Source: Paenibacillus glycanilyticus NBRC 16618
GTDB taxonomy: Bacteria; Bacillota; Bacilli; Paenibacillales; Paenibacillaceae
DNA length: 64,000 nt
Assembly: GCF_004000805.1 (NCBI RefSeq)
Contig: NZ_BILY01000016.1
Coordinates: 1 to 64,000, forward strand
Direction of reading: 5' to 3'
Each line of letters opens with the position of its first letter. Position 1 is the stretch's first letter. The notes below the pieces were generated by a model. The model worked only from the letters and a program-made list of their open reading frames with translations. It searched no databases and was not told where the DNA came from. Shown here piece after piece: positions 51,360 through 60,285 of the stretch. Both the position numbers and the translations under genes were made by a program.

Positions 51360-51386
51360 GAGCCTTAGAAGCGATTCTAGAGGCTC
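51360..51386 (-). terminator. Terminator of the ABC operon
   Basis: GAGCCTTAGAA pairs with TTCTA-G-AGGCTC with one bulged G, followed on the minus strand by a T run. It lies about 90 bp after the NatB-like gene. Confidence 0.75.
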
Positions 51387-51475
51387 ATTTTCTTTGATTT
51401 TAATTGTCTTATTTTATCTTGTAAACTGTCTAATCTATAACCTTTACTCACTCCCAATTTTTCCGCCTATAATTG

Positions 51476-52789
51476 CTATACTTTATATGCCTTCATAGCC
51501 TTCCTTAACTCTTTCCAGGTTGGACGCTTACCGTAGAGCAAAACGCCGGTACGGTAAATCTTCGCGGACAGCCAGCCCGCCGCGTAAATGCTTACGAGCA
51601 GGATCGCGATGGAGACAATAACCTGCCAGATTGGCGGATTGGCGAGACCGACGCGAAGCAGCATGACGAACGGCGAGAAGAACGGGATAAACGAAGTGAC
51701 TTTTACAAGCATCGTATCCGGACTGGAAATGCTGAACGTGGTAATGTAGAAGCCAGCCAGCGACAGCATGGTAATGGGCATAACGGCTTGGCCCAGATCC
51801 TCGGTACGGCTGACGATGGAACCAACCGCCGCGAATAAAGTCGCGTACAACAGGAAGCCCATTACATAGAACAGCAAGCCATAAACCAGAAGCAGCGGAT
51901 CCACCTTCGAAAGATCAATATTATACTGCATGAACGCCGAGTTGTTATGCGGCAGGTTGATGTTGATAATGACAACAACCAAGTAAGCTACCATTTGCGT
52001 TAGGCTTACCACAAACATGCCGAAAATTTTGCCAAACATTTGTTTTAGCGGCGATACGCTAGTAACGATAATCTCCATGACGCGCGAGCTTTTCTCCGCC
52101 GTAATTTCCGAGGCAATCATCTGGCCGGAAACCATAATACCGAAGAACAAGAGCAGCAAGAGAAGGGTTACAAAGCCCATATCCACGCCTTGCTGAGACT
52201 CGGTCTTGCCATTGCCCGCTCCGCCTGCACCATCACTTGCCGCGATCTGCATCGTATTAATAACAACTGGATTTAGCAGCATAGATTTTTGCTGATCCGT
52301 CAATCCGCTGTCTTTCAGGACAATGTCGGTTTTTACGATTTGAATGCCCTGCTCCAGCGCCTGCGACGTTTTCTCGTCCATCAGCTTCTCGGATTTATAA
52401 GTTACGGTAGGCAGCCCCGTCTCGTTGACGGGACCAAATAGCAGGTAGCCTTTAATTTTCTTATCCGCGACGGCGGCTTTTAACGTCTTCTCGTTCTGCT
52501 CCGTGGAGCCCGTATCCGGATACTCGATGAGCTTGATTGCCGGCTTGTCTTGACCGGCGTACGTTTGGCGCAGCTGCTCCGCGATTTTGGTGCCTTCAAC
52601 TGCACGCGCATCAATGGCATAACCAATGTTAGCTGGTTTATCGCTATTTTTATCAAACAAAGAAATAATATAAGGCAGGTTTGAACCAATACATAAGATG
52701 ACGACAAAGATCAACGTCGTAATGAGAAAGGATTTACCCTTGAACTTGTTCTTCATCGTGAAGCCTGCTACCGTCCAGAAACTATTCAT
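51476..52789 (-). CDS. ABC-2 type permease, NatB-like
   Basis: A permease of about 437 residues. One N-terminal helix, a large extracellular domain (about 45-215), then five or six C-terminal helices with MVSGQMIASEITAEKSSRVMEIIV and VSPLKQMFGKIFGM, the core of the NatB/ABC-2 family of sodium or drug exporters. Start ATG 52789 overlaps the last eight bases of the ATPase gene, which implies translational coupling; the longer reading with ATG at 52798 is less likely. It is the last of five genes controlled by a YtrA-type repressor. Confidence 0.87.
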   Translation of the reverse strand: MNSFWTVAGFTMKNKFKGKSFLITTLIFVVILCIGSNLPYIISLFDKNSDKPANIGYAIDARAVEGTKIAEQLRQTYAGQDKPAIKLIEYPDTGSTEQNEKTLKAAVADKKIKGYLLFGPVNETGLPTVTYKSEKLMDEKTSQALEQGIQIVKTDIVLKDSGLTDQQKSMLLNPVVINTMQIAASDGAGGAGNGKTESQQGVDMGFVTLLLLLLFFGIMVSGQMIASEITAEKSSRVMEIIVTSVSPLKQMFGKIFGMFVVSLTQMVAYLVVVIININLPHNNSAFMQYNIDLSKVDPLLLVYGLLFYVMGFLLYATLFAAVGSIVSRTEDLGQAVMPITMLSLAGFYITTFSISSPDTMLVKVTSFIPFFSPFVMLLRVGLANPPIWQVIVSIAILLVSIYAAGWLSAKIYRTGVLLYGKRPTWKELRKAMKAYKV

Positions 52790-53687
52790 GCAGATCACCG
52801 CCTACCACTTTAATAAAGATTTCGTTTAATGTCGGCTCCATAATCTCGAACTTGTGAATGGTCGTCTGCTCTAGGGCATGGCGCAAAATATTCGACGCCG
52901 AGCTCTCCTCCGCAATGCCAACCACGTAGCCGTATTCATGCTTTTGCACACCGGTTACCCCGCTTAGCCCTTCAAGGCCGGTAACTTCTCCTTCCGTGCG
53001 AAGAACAACCTTCTCCCGCGGGTAACGTTTCTTGATGTCTCTTAAGCTGCCTTGCAGAACAGGATTCGAACGATGAAGAATCGTAATGTTGCGGCATAAC
53101 TCCTCGACATGCTCCATCCGGTGCGTCGAGAACAGCATTGTAGTTCCGGAATCCCGCAATTCCTTAACCGTAGACTTCAACAGCTCCACGTTAACCGGGT
53201 CAAGACCGCTGAAAGCTTCGTCCAAAATAACGATACGCGGACGATGTATAACCGAAGCGATAAACTGGATTTTCTGCTGATTGCCTTTGGACAGCTCCTC
53301 GACTCTTTTGCCGTAATATTCGGGAACCTCGAACCGGTCCAGCCAACGCTTCAGGTTGGCATCCGCGTCCTTCTTGTTCATCCCGCGCAGCTGCGCCAGA
53401 TATATCAGCTGATCGCTTACCTTAACGCGCGGATACAATCCGCGTTCTTCCGGCAAGTAGCCCAGCATGCTGAGTTGCTCTTGCGTATAAGGCTGGCCGT
53501 TGTACAAAATCCTGCCCTCATCCGGATAGATCAGTCCCAGCACCATCCGCATCGTTGTTGTTTTGCCGGCACCGTTGGCTCCAAGCAATCCGTAAATTTC
53601 CCCTTGTTCCACCTCAAAGCTGATTCCGTTAACCGCCTTCTTCTCACCGTACTGCTTATGCACTTGATCTACTATTAATGGCTTCAT
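52782..53687 (-). CDS. ABC transporter ATPase, NatA-like
   Basis: A 301-residue ATPase. Walker A GANGAGKTT (about residue 36-44), signature LSKGNQQKIQ, Walker B RIVILDEAFSGLDP and the switch His in LFSTHRMEHVEEL. The C-terminal extension (about 215-301) is typical of ATPases paired with NatB-type permeases. It has GGGAGGA upstream of its ATG, and overlaps the permease start. Together they probably export a toxic compound or sodium. Confidence 0.9.
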   Translation of the reverse strand: MKPLIVDQVHKQYGEKKAVNGISFEVEQGEIYGLLGANGAGKTTTMRMVLGLIYPDEGRILYNGQPYTQEQLSMLGYLPEERGLYPRVKVSDQLIYLAQLRGMNKKDADANLKRWLDRFEVPEYYGKRVEELSKGNQQKIQFIASVIHRPRIVILDEAFSGLDPVNVELLKSTVKELRDSGTTMLFSTHRMEHVEELCRNITILHRSNPVLQGSLRDIKKRYPREKVVLRTEGEVTGLEGLSGVTGVQKHEYGYVVGIAEESSASNILRHALEQTTIHKFEIMEPTLNEIFIKVVGGDLHE

Positions 53688-53716
53688 CTATAAATCCTCC
53701 CTCTTAATCTAATAAA

Positions 53717-54625
53717 TTATGCCCGGAGCCGTGTCCGTTCCTGCTCAACCAATATGGCCAAAATATCATCCAGCTGCAAAGCCTGCCGGTGCGTAATCGT
53801 AATATGTTCTTGCCCGCACCAGTCTTCCGCATCCGGAGCCATCCGCGTAATAACGCGGAGCATACCGCCGCCAGTATCCTCAATCCCGCATTGGCCCGGC
53901 ATAGCTTGAACCCGCTTGCGGTTAACCTGCTCCCCATGCACGTAGAAGGCATGCCAGCTTCCGAACAGCTCATCCTTCTCGTATACGCCTAGCACGCGCC
54001 CATGGATCATAAATACGATATAATCGGCGAGACGCTTCACTTCTTCAACGATATGGGACGCCATCAGAATCGTCCGGTCGCCAGGCTCCATGTAACGGTG
54101 AAGGACATCAATCATCGTCCGCCAAGCCAGCGGGTCAAGTCCCGACGAAGGCTCATCCAAGAGAAGCAGCTCCGGGTGATGCGACAGAATTAATGCGAAT
54201 TCGTATTTGCGCCGCATCCCTTTGGACATTTTGCCAAGCTTGATGCCGTCATCGACTTCAAATAGCCGAAGCAGCTCCTGATAACGGTTCACATCCCATT
54301 CGGGATACCATTTCTTCACGAATTCCGTCTTGGCAGAAGCCTTCAGTCTATTATCATGCGGGGAGAACAACTCCGGCAAAAAACCGACTCTGCTCTTCGT
54401 CTGCCAGTCTTCATCCTCGGAAATGTTTTTACCCAGAAGCTTGATAACCCCTTTTTGAGGCTTAATCAAATCCAGAATGAGCTTAAAGGTTGAGCTTTTA
54501 CCAGAGCCGTTAGGCCCTACGATGGCCGTCACGTAACCCTTTGGTACTTCGAGCTGAATGGGTCCCAGTTGAAAATGCGTCCGTTGCAGCTCAACTTCCT
54601 TCAAACTTATTGCATTTTCGTTCAT
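53717..54625 (-). CDS. ABC transporter ATPase, YtrB-like
   Basis: A 302-residue ATPase with Walker A GPNGSGKSS, signature MSKGMRRKYEF, Walker B ELLLLDEPSSGLDP and the switch His in MASHIVEEVKRL. It lies three bases after the GntR repressor gene and 29 bp before the NatA-like gene. With the upstream permease (55038-55763) it forms the YtrB/YtrC-like half of the operon, a class linked to cell-wall antibiotic stress in Bacillus. Confidence 0.88.
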   Translation of the reverse strand: MNENAISLKEVELQRTHFQLGPIQLEVPKGYVTAIVGPNGSGKSSTFKLILDLIKPQKGVIKLLGKNISEDEDWQTKSRVGFLPELFSPHDNRLKASAKTEFVKKWYPEWDVNRYQELLRLFEVDDGIKLGKMSKGMRRKYEFALILSHHPELLLLDEPSSGLDPLAWRTMIDVLHRYMEPGDRTILMASHIVEEVKRLADYIVFMIHGRVLGVYEKDELFGSWHAFYVHGEQVNRKRVQAMPGQCGIEDTGGGMLRVITRMAPDAEDWCGQEHITITHRQALQLDDILAILVEQERTRLRA

Positions 54626-54628
54626 CTT

Positions 54629-55018
54629 CTACCCTCCAAACTTTCGATCCAGCACTTCCCGGAACAGCTTCGTCAGCTCTTCCCGCGTGCATTGTACAAG
54701 CTTGCCGGCTTCAACGGCCGCCTCGAGCGCTTCCGTAACCGCGTCAAGACGGTACCGGTCCATCGCATTCTGCTCAATCCGGGCTACATAGGTTCCGGTT
54801 CCTTGCTTCGTCCGGAGCAGCCCTTCATTCTCCAAATCCTGATAAACCCGACGCACCGTAATCACACTGCATTTGAGCAGCTGCGCCAGCTCCCGGATAG
54901 AGGGCAATAACGTTCCTTCTTCCAGCTGCCCGCTTACGATTAGCGCTCTTAGCTGTACTTCAATCTGATAATAGAGCGGTTCCGCGCTTTGTTCGTTAAT
55001 ATGAATTGGCAGCCACAC
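54629..55018 (-). CDS. GntR-family repressor, YtrA subfamily
   Basis: A protein of about 129 residues. A winged helix (about 5-75; PLYYQIEVQLRALIVSGQLE, LPSIRELAQLLKCSVITVRR, GTGTYVA) is followed by a short helical C-terminus, as in YtrA repressors that govern ABC operons. I start at the GTG at 55018 (MWLPIHINE), which has AAGGTGAG upstream; a TTG at 55036 would add six residues. It lies inside the operon it probably represses through the 30-bp palindrome at 55793-55822. Confidence 0.87.
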   Translation of the reverse strand: MWLPIHINEQSAEPLYYQIEVQLRALIVSGQLEEGTLLPSIRELAQLLKCSVITVRRVYQDLENEGLLRTKQGTGTYVARIEQNAMDRYRLDAVTEALEAAVEAGKLVQCTREELTKLFREVLDRKFGG

Positions 55019-55037
55019 AGTCTCACCTTCTTCCAAA

Positions 55038-55763
55038 TCAGGAGCTTACCGTAATCTTTTTTGTATAATGGCGGCTCTTAAGCCGCTTTTTGATAATCAT
55101 ATAGCCCAAGTACATCGTAATGACGCATACGAGGAATGCGGCTGCGGTATACCACCATTGTCCCTTCTCTAGTCCGTCCAGCAATCCAAGCACGATACCG
55201 GCATTGAAAAAACCAAGCACCGCGCAAATTGCCGCATAGATAACAACGCTGATATAGCAGAACATCGCGTAGGCCTTTCCGGTATGACCGATTTCAAAGT
55301 ACACGTACAAGACAGCCATCGATAGGGCGTAAAAATACCAGAATAAAGCGAACAACAGATAAGCTCCGACAGATAAATGGTCATGCAGACGGTCAACCAG
55401 TATATATTGAGTCGTGAAAAATAACGTCAGTACCAAGGCCAGCACCATAACCAGCTGAAGCATTCTTCCGATTACAAGGTGGGAGAGCGGAATCGGCAGC
55501 GTCCGCCATTCGGCCAGCTTGCCGGTGAAGGTATCCTCCCGCCAGAAACGCATCGTCGTCTTGTTCATTACGAATGCCAAGCTTGGGAATGTAACAATAA
55601 AGATCATATCGAGCACCCAAGACATGATTCTTTCCGTATCGTTGTAGACCGCAATTGTTATCAAAGCTAGATACAGACTAAATAAAAAAGTAAATAAAAT
55701 TCCAACCCAATCCCGCGTAAGCTCATGCTTAGCAATATGCCAGGCTCCTTGCCGTAAATTCAA
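55038..55763 (-). CDS. ABC transporter membrane protein, first gene of the YtrA-type operon
   Basis: A 241-residue membrane protein with six predicted helices (ILFTFLFSLYLALITIAVYN, LVIGRMLQLVMVLALVLTLF, AYLLFALFWYFYALSMAVLY and others), and no enzyme motif. It opens the operon, ahead of the GntR repressor gene (20 bp). Its partner is most likely the YtrB-like ATPase. Substrate unknown; cell-envelope stress export is an inference from the operon type. Confidence 0.8.
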   Translation of the reverse strand: MNLRQGAWHIAKHELTRDWVGILFTFLFSLYLALITIAVYNDTERIMSWVLDMIFIVTFPSLAFVMNKTTMRFWREDTFTGKLAEWRTLPIPLSHLVIGRMLQLVMVLALVLTLFFTTQYILVDRLHDHLSVGAYLLFALFWYFYALSMAVLYVYFEIGHTGKAYAMFCYISVVIYAAICAVLGFFNAGIVLGLLDGLEKGQWWYTAAAFLVCVITMYLGYMIIKKRLKSRHYTKKITVSS

Positions 55764-55789
55764 AAGCCTCTCTCCTTCCGAAGCAAAGT

Positions 55790-55829
55790 CATTATACTGT
55801 GTATATCCTTATACACAGTATATACACAG
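55790..55829 (-). promoter_or_regulatory. YtrA-type operator and promoter
   Basis: TATACTGTGTATA (55793-55805) and TATACACAGTATA (55810-55822) form a perfect 30-bp palindrome with TCCT in the middle, followed by a third half site TATACACAG (55821-55829). A TATAAT box on the minus strand (55791-55796) overlaps the left arm; no strong -35 is visible. Binding by the GntR repressor of the operon is inferred. Confidence 0.72.
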
Positions 55830-55873
55830 CAACGCTAAAGAGTCAACAGATTTTACCATTTTGACAAAAAAAG

Positions 55874-55904
55874 AGAGTGTGACTCATGAACTGAGACACA
55901 CTCT
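55874..55904 (-). terminator. Terminator of the DUF420 gene
   Basis: AGAGTGTGACTCA pairs with TGAGACACACTCT (one A-A mismatch) around a 5-nt loop, followed on the minus strand by a run of Ts. It lies 21 bp after the stop codon. Confidence 0.85.
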
Positions 55905-55924
55905 AGCTTTTCAGGAATACAATC

Positions 55925-56389
55925 CTACCAGCCAAAAATCGCATCAATAACCGGCTTGGTATGGCCTCCCGGATACATCATATAAAGAAGGATATACACG
56001 GCAACGCCTGTAATCGCCGTGAAGAACCAGATGACCGAAGTGACTTTTCCCCACTTCCTGTGCTTCGCGTATTTCTCCCTGAAGCCCAGTACAAGTGTTG
56101 TTATGCCAAATACGGCTGCTACCGTTGCAAGAACGATATGGAACAACAAGAAGGTTAAGTAATAAGGCTTTAAGCTATCCGGTCCCCCCCATTCCGTATT
56201 ACCGACAAGTACGGTCCGGGACGAATAGATGATGAAGAAGATGAGAGCTGCAATAGCCGCGGCAATCATCACTTTCTTATGTTGATCGAGCCTCCGCTTA
56301 ATAGCCAGATTCCAGCCGATCGCGACCAGAATCGCGCTTATGACGATAAAGCTCGTACTGATCGTAGGAAAAATTGTGTACTTGTCCAA
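55925..56389 (-). CDS. DUF420 membrane protein (CtaM-like)
   Basis: A 154-residue protein with four membrane helices. His-containing helices HKKVMIAAAIAALIFFIIYS and LLFHIVLATVAAVFGITTL, and HRKWGKVTSVIWFFTAITGV, are typical of DUF420, which includes CtaM/YozB, an assembly factor for heme-copper oxidases. It lies 33 bp after ctaG in the oxidase region, which supports that role. Confidence 0.85.
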   Translation of the reverse strand: MDKYTIFPTISTSFIVISAILVAIGWNLAIKRRLDQHKKVMIAAAIAALIFFIIYSSRTVLVGNTEWGGPDSLKPYYLTFLLFHIVLATVAAVFGITTLVLGFREKYAKHRKWGKVTSVIWFFTAITGVAVYILLYMMYPGGHTKPVIDAIFGW

Positions 56390-56422
56390 TGCTATCCCAC
56401 CTAAAAAGAATTATCCGCTTTA

Positions 56423-57352
56423 TTATACCGTGCCTTTGTTCATGTTGGGCAGATCAATTGGCGCTTCATTTGTCGCATTTGTTACATCGTCATCCTTATG
56501 CTCGCGTTTGAACCAGTGGAAGAAGATATAAGCCAGAATGACGCCGTACATGAACTCTTGCAGCAGCTTCATGACGATACCGCCAAGCTGCTGATCCTCC
56601 TCCGGGCTTCCCAGAAGGTTGAAAAACTGTGGTCCATCAAACAGCGTAAGCAGCTGGGAAGGATCGCTTACGCAATACCCCATCGCTTTCACCCAAGTAT
56701 CGGGATTGCTATATACCGCATACATCGGCGTGCTCGCGAAAATAATAAAAGCACAAGCCGGCGTCAGGAGTACGCCGTTGGCAAATACATAGGCCATCTT
56801 CTTCAGATCGGTAAGGCGATTCCATTCCGGTACCGGATTCGCGATCTGTGCCCACATCAACATGGCCGCAACAAGCAGGATAAAATAAACAAGCCGGTGC
56901 AGCCAGAAATGCGTCATCACATAATCGTTTAGAAGCGGTACATGATAGAGCGAGAACAACATGTTAAACGTTAAAATCGCCGCAATCGGATGCGTCATAA
57001 AGCGTAGCTTCTTCCAGCCTTGGGCAGCGAGCATTCTCTGCCAGATAAAAGGTGGTACCGAGAGCAGCAGCATTGGCGGCACAATCAAATAAGAGACGGA
57101 CATGTCTATCATATGGAACGTAAACATCATGTGGCCCAGCAAGCTGAACGGGCCTCCCTGCACGAGGTAGAACATGACCGCTGCGCTCACGAACATGATT
57201 TTCTGCCAGACTGTCGCCTTATCCGCGTGCGGTGCATGCTTCTCCCGCCATGGTCCAATCAGATAGAAGTAGAGAATCACAACGGCGATCATGAAGAACA
57301 AAAACCATGGGGTCCACAACTCTTCAAAGCTGAAATACTGTAAGCCAAGCAT
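56423..57352 (-). CDS. ctaG: Cytochrome c oxidase assembly factor CtaG
   Basis: A 309-residue membrane protein with about seven helices. CtaG/caa3_CtaG family marks are GPWREKHAPH, FLVQGGPFSLLGHMMFTFHM (paired His in a helix) and LLSVPPFIWQRMLAAQGW. It takes part in copper insertion or assembly of the caa3 oxidase. AAAGGAG lies just before its ATG. A hairpin separates it from ctaF, so its expression may be reduced compared with the structural genes. Confidence 0.9.
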   Translation of the reverse strand: MLGLQYFSFEELWTPWFLFFMIAVVILYFYLIGPWREKHAPHADKATVWQKIMFVSAAVMFYLVQGGPFSLLGHMMFTFHMIDMSVSYLIVPPMLLLSVPPFIWQRMLAAQGWKKLRFMTHPIAAILTFNMLFSLYHVPLLNDYVMTHFWLHRLVYFILLVAAMLMWAQIANPVPEWNRLTDLKKMAYVFANGVLLTPACAFIIFASTPMYAVYSNPDTWVKAMGYCVSDPSQLLTLFDGPQFFNLLGSPEEDQQLGGIVMKLLQEFMYGVILAYIFFHWFKREHKDDDVTNATNEAPIDLPNMNKGTV

Positions 57353-57384
57353 CGATGGCAGCTCCTTTCAAATATCTGCAAAAA

Positions 57385-57417
57385 AGGAGGGCCCGTAACT
57401 GTATTGGGGACCCTCCT
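57385..57417 (-). terminator. Terminator between ctaF and ctaG
   Basis: AGGAGGG pairs with CCCTCCT, with extra weaker pairs inside, and is followed on the minus strand by six Ts. Partial read-through would still express ctaG. Confidence 0.75.
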
Positions 57418-57438
57418 CTTTTCAATTATGCAATAACG

Positions 57439-57756
57439 TTACCACCAAGCCCAATATTCCGCCATGATGACACACGTGAATACGACGAATACGCCAAACA
57501 GGATACCGATAATCGCGAACGTATGGCCGCGATCCTTCATATGCATCCAGAACGCCATCTGTACAAATACTTGCAAGATTGCGCAGCCGATAAGAATGAT
57601 GTAGATGAAGTCGGTGTTAATCTCACCGCCGGCGACAGCCGCGAAAGCGATCAATGTCAGCAGGATCGAGAAGATAAAGGCAACGATGTGTTTCTTAGGT
57701 CCTTCAACCTTATGACGAACCGGACGTTGTTCCTCCGTGGTATGATTGCTTGCCAT
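57439..57756 (-). CDS. ctaF: Cytochrome caa3 oxidase subunit IV
   Basis: A 105-residue protein with three helices (IVAFIFSILLTLIAFAAVAG, FIYIILIGCAILQVFVQMAF, FAIIGILFGVFVVFTCVIMA), the usual form of the small subunit IV (COX4_pro). It starts three bases after the ctaE stop codon, with AGGTGGG upstream. It helps to stabilise the oxidase complex. Confidence 0.92.
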   Translation of the reverse strand: MASNHTTEEQRPVRHKVEGPKKHIVAFIFSILLTLIAFAAVAGGEINTDFIYIILIGCAILQVFVQMAFWMHMKDRGHTFAIIGILFGVFVVFTCVIMAEYWAWW

Positions 57757-57759
57757 GGA

Positions 57760-58377
57760 TTAGCCCACCTTTCCCATCAGGTAAACGACGGTGAAGATAA
57801 ATACCCAGACAACGTCGATGAAGTGCCAGTAGATGCCGGCAACGTATGCTTTAGGAGCAGTTGTAACCGTCAGGCCTTTCTTCAGCAATTGTCCGATCAG
57901 AAGCGAGATCCACACGATACCAAACGCTACGTGAGCGCCGTGGAAGCCAACCAATGTATAGAACGAGGAGCTGAATGCGCTCGTTGTAAATCCATGTCCT
58001 TCATGAACGTAATTCGTGAACTCGTAAATCTCCAGGCCAAGGAAGCCAAGACCCAGAATGACCGTAATGACCAGCCACCCGATCATTGCTTTCACCTTTT
58101 GCAGGTGAAGAGCTTGAGTTGCGAATACGCTCGTAAGCGAGGAAGTCAGGAGCAAGCCGGTTGCAAGCGCAACGAGCGGAAGCTCGAACAGCTCTTGCGA
58201 TTTGGGACCGTCAAGCACTTGATCGCGGAGTGCAAGGAACGCCGAGAAGAGCGTTCCGAACAATACCGTTTCCGCGCCAAGGAATAACCAGAAACCAAGA
58301 ATCTTATTGCGACCCTCGAGGGTTGCTTTTTCAGGCTCATGAGGCAATTGGCCTTCAGTATGGGAATGTGCACTCAT
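57760..58377 (-). CDS. ctaE: Cytochrome caa3 oxidase subunit III
   Basis: A 205-residue protein with five helices. Subunit III marks are KILGFWLFLGAETVLFGTLF and FTLVGFHGAHVAFGIVWIS (here FYTLVGFHGAHVAFG), and the last helix with WHFIDVVWVFIFTVVYL. Its start codon overlaps the ctaD stop codon (four bases shared), implying coupling of translation. Confidence 0.95.
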   Translation of the reverse strand: MSAHSHTEGQLPHEPEKATLEGRNKILGFWLFLGAETVLFGTLFSAFLALRDQVLDGPKSQELFELPLVALATGLLLTSSLTSVFATQALHLQKVKAMIGWLVITVILGLGFLGLEIYEFTNYVHEGHGFTTSAFSSSFYTLVGFHGAHVAFGIVWISLLIGQLLKKGLTVTTAPKAYVAGIYWHFIDVVWVFIFTVVYLMGKVG

Positions 58378-60257
58378 GCTTTAACCCCCTTATCTTGCAG
58401 TTCTTCTGGTTCGATATGGAAGCCGTGATCATCGATCAGGGAGCGGATAATCATACATGTAAATGTAATGATCAGACCGATACCGCCTACAACGAATCCT
58501 GCTTCAATACCTGCGATTTTACCCCATTCGCCATGCGAGTACATGAGACCAAGACCTGTAATAAACAAGCCGATCGCCATAAACAATGGCAGAATAGACG
58601 GGGAAGGCATATGAATCGAGCCAATCGGTTCAGCCGGAGTCATTTCTTTATGACCTTCCATTTTTTCTTTCCAGTATGCATCATAACCGCGAACAAGCGG
58701 CGTTTGCTTGAAGTTGTATTCCGGAGCCGGCGAAGGGATCGTCCACTCCAGCGTACGGCCATCTTCCCAAGGATCATTTGCTGCGTTTTTCGGTTTGAAC
58801 GCCGTAATGACAACATTCAGAAGGAAGAAGATCGTACCCAGGCCCATCAGCATAGCGCCGATTGTACTAATTAAGTTCAGTTGATTAAAGCCAAGTCCGT
58901 CTAGGTAAGTCCAGATCCGGCGCGGCATACCCATCAGACCAAGGAAATGCTGTACGAAGAATGTCAGATGGAAGCCGATAAAGAATGTCCAGAACGTCAG
59001 CTTTGCCAGACCTTCGTTAAGCATGCGGCCGAACATCTTAGGCCACCAGTAATGAAGACCGGCAAAGAGACCCAATACAAGACCGCCAACGATAACGTAG
59101 TGGAAATGCGCTACGACGAAGTAGGAGTCGTGGTACTGGAAGTCGGCAGGAGCCGCAGCCAGCATGACACCGGTTACACCGCCCATTACGAACGTCGGAA
59201 TAAATCCTACGGCAAACAGGTTTGCTGCGTTGAATGTAATCGAACCGCCCCACAGCGTGAACAGCCAGTTAAAGATCTTGATACCTGTCGGTACCGCGAT
59301 CAGCATCGTTGCAATGGAGAACAAGCCGTTCGCAACCGGTCCAAGACCTGTCGTGAACATGTGATGCGCCCATACCATGAAGCCCAAGAAACCGATCAGG
59401 ATCGTAGCGAAGACCATCGAGCTGTATCCGAACAACCGTTTACGCGAGAACGTGCTGACAACTTCGGAGATAACACCGAATGCCGGCAGGATCAGGATAT
59501 AAACCTCAGGATGCCCGAAGATCCAGAAAATATGCTCCCAGAGAACGGCATTACCGCCGCCGGAAGGATCAAAGAAGTTTGCGTCGAATATGCGGTCGAA
59601 CATGAGGGCCGCAAGGCCAACCGTCAGTGCAGGGAATGCGAACAGGATCAGTGCCGAAGTAATGAATACGGACCAAGTAAACATCGGCATGCGCATGAAG
59701 GTCATTCCCGGAGCGCGCATATTAATAATCGTTACCAAGAAGTTAATACCGCCGACCAGCGTACCGATACCCGCAATCTGCAAGCCTAGCACGTAATAGT
59801 CAAAACCGTGGTCGCCGTTAAATGTAGTGCCCGAAAGCGGTGCGTAAGCCGTCCAGCCGCCGTCTGGTGCAGCGCCAGTAAACCAGCTGACATTCAGCAG
59901 GACTGCGCCAAAGAAGAAAGTCCAGAAACCAATTGCGTTTACGAATGGGTACGCAACGTCGCGCGCGCCAATCTGCAGCGGTACAATAGCGTTCATCAAT
60001 GCGAAGATGACTGGCATCGCTGCAAGGAAGATCATTGTAGTACCGTGCATCGTAAGCAGCTCGTTATATGTATCCGCGCTAACGAAATCGTTAAGCGGTT
60101 TCCACAGCTGAATCCGAATGAGAAGTGCTTCCAACCCGCCGACCAGGAAGAAAAAACCGCCGGCGATTAAATACAATATACCGATTTTTTTGTGGTCAAC
60201 CGTTGTCAGCCAGTCCATCAGGCCGGAATAACGTTTAACCGCATGTCCATGAGCCAA
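58374..60257 (-). CDS. ctaD: Cytochrome caa3 oxidase subunit I
   Basis: A 627-residue heme-copper oxidase subunit I with twelve or more helices. It has the heme a ligand in LTMHGTTMIFL, the CuB region WIFGHPEVYILILPAFGVIS (His and cross-linked Tyr), the His pair in WAHHMFTTG and the FHYVIVGG heme ligands. The D- and K-channel sequences resemble type A oxidases. It reduces oxygen to water and pumps protons. The ribosome site AAAGGAGGT lies close before its ATG. Confidence 0.97.
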   Translation of the reverse strand: MAHGHAVKRYSGLMDWLTTVDHKKIGILYLIAGGFFFLVGGLEALLIRIQLWKPLNDFVSADTYNELLTMHGTTMIFLAAMPVIFALMNAIVPLQIGARDVAYPFVNAIGFWTFFFGAVLLNVSWFTGAAPDGGWTAYAPLSGTTFNGDHGFDYYVLGLQIAGIGTLVGGINFLVTIINMRAPGMTFMRMPMFTWSVFITSALILFAFPALTVGLAALMFDRIFDANFFDPSGGGNAVLWEHIFWIFGHPEVYILILPAFGVISEVVSTFSRKRLFGYSSMVFATILIGFLGFMVWAHHMFTTGLGPVANGLFSIATMLIAVPTGIKIFNWLFTLWGGSITFNAANLFAVGFIPTFVMGGVTGVMLAAAPADFQYHDSYFVVAHFHYVIVGGLVLGLFAGLHYWWPKMFGRMLNEGLAKLTFWTFFIGFHLTFFVQHFLGLMGMPRRIWTYLDGLGFNQLNLISTIGAMLMGLGTIFFLLNVVITAFKPKNAANDPWEDGRTLEWTIPSPAPEYNFKQTPLVRGYDAYWKEKMEGHKEMTPAEPIGSIHMPSPSILPLFMAIGLFITGLGLMYSHGEWGKIAGIEAGFVVGGIGLIITFTCMIIRSLIDDHGFHIEPEELQDKGVKA

Positions 60258-60285
60258 GGTAGGTACCTCCTTTAATCACCGATGA

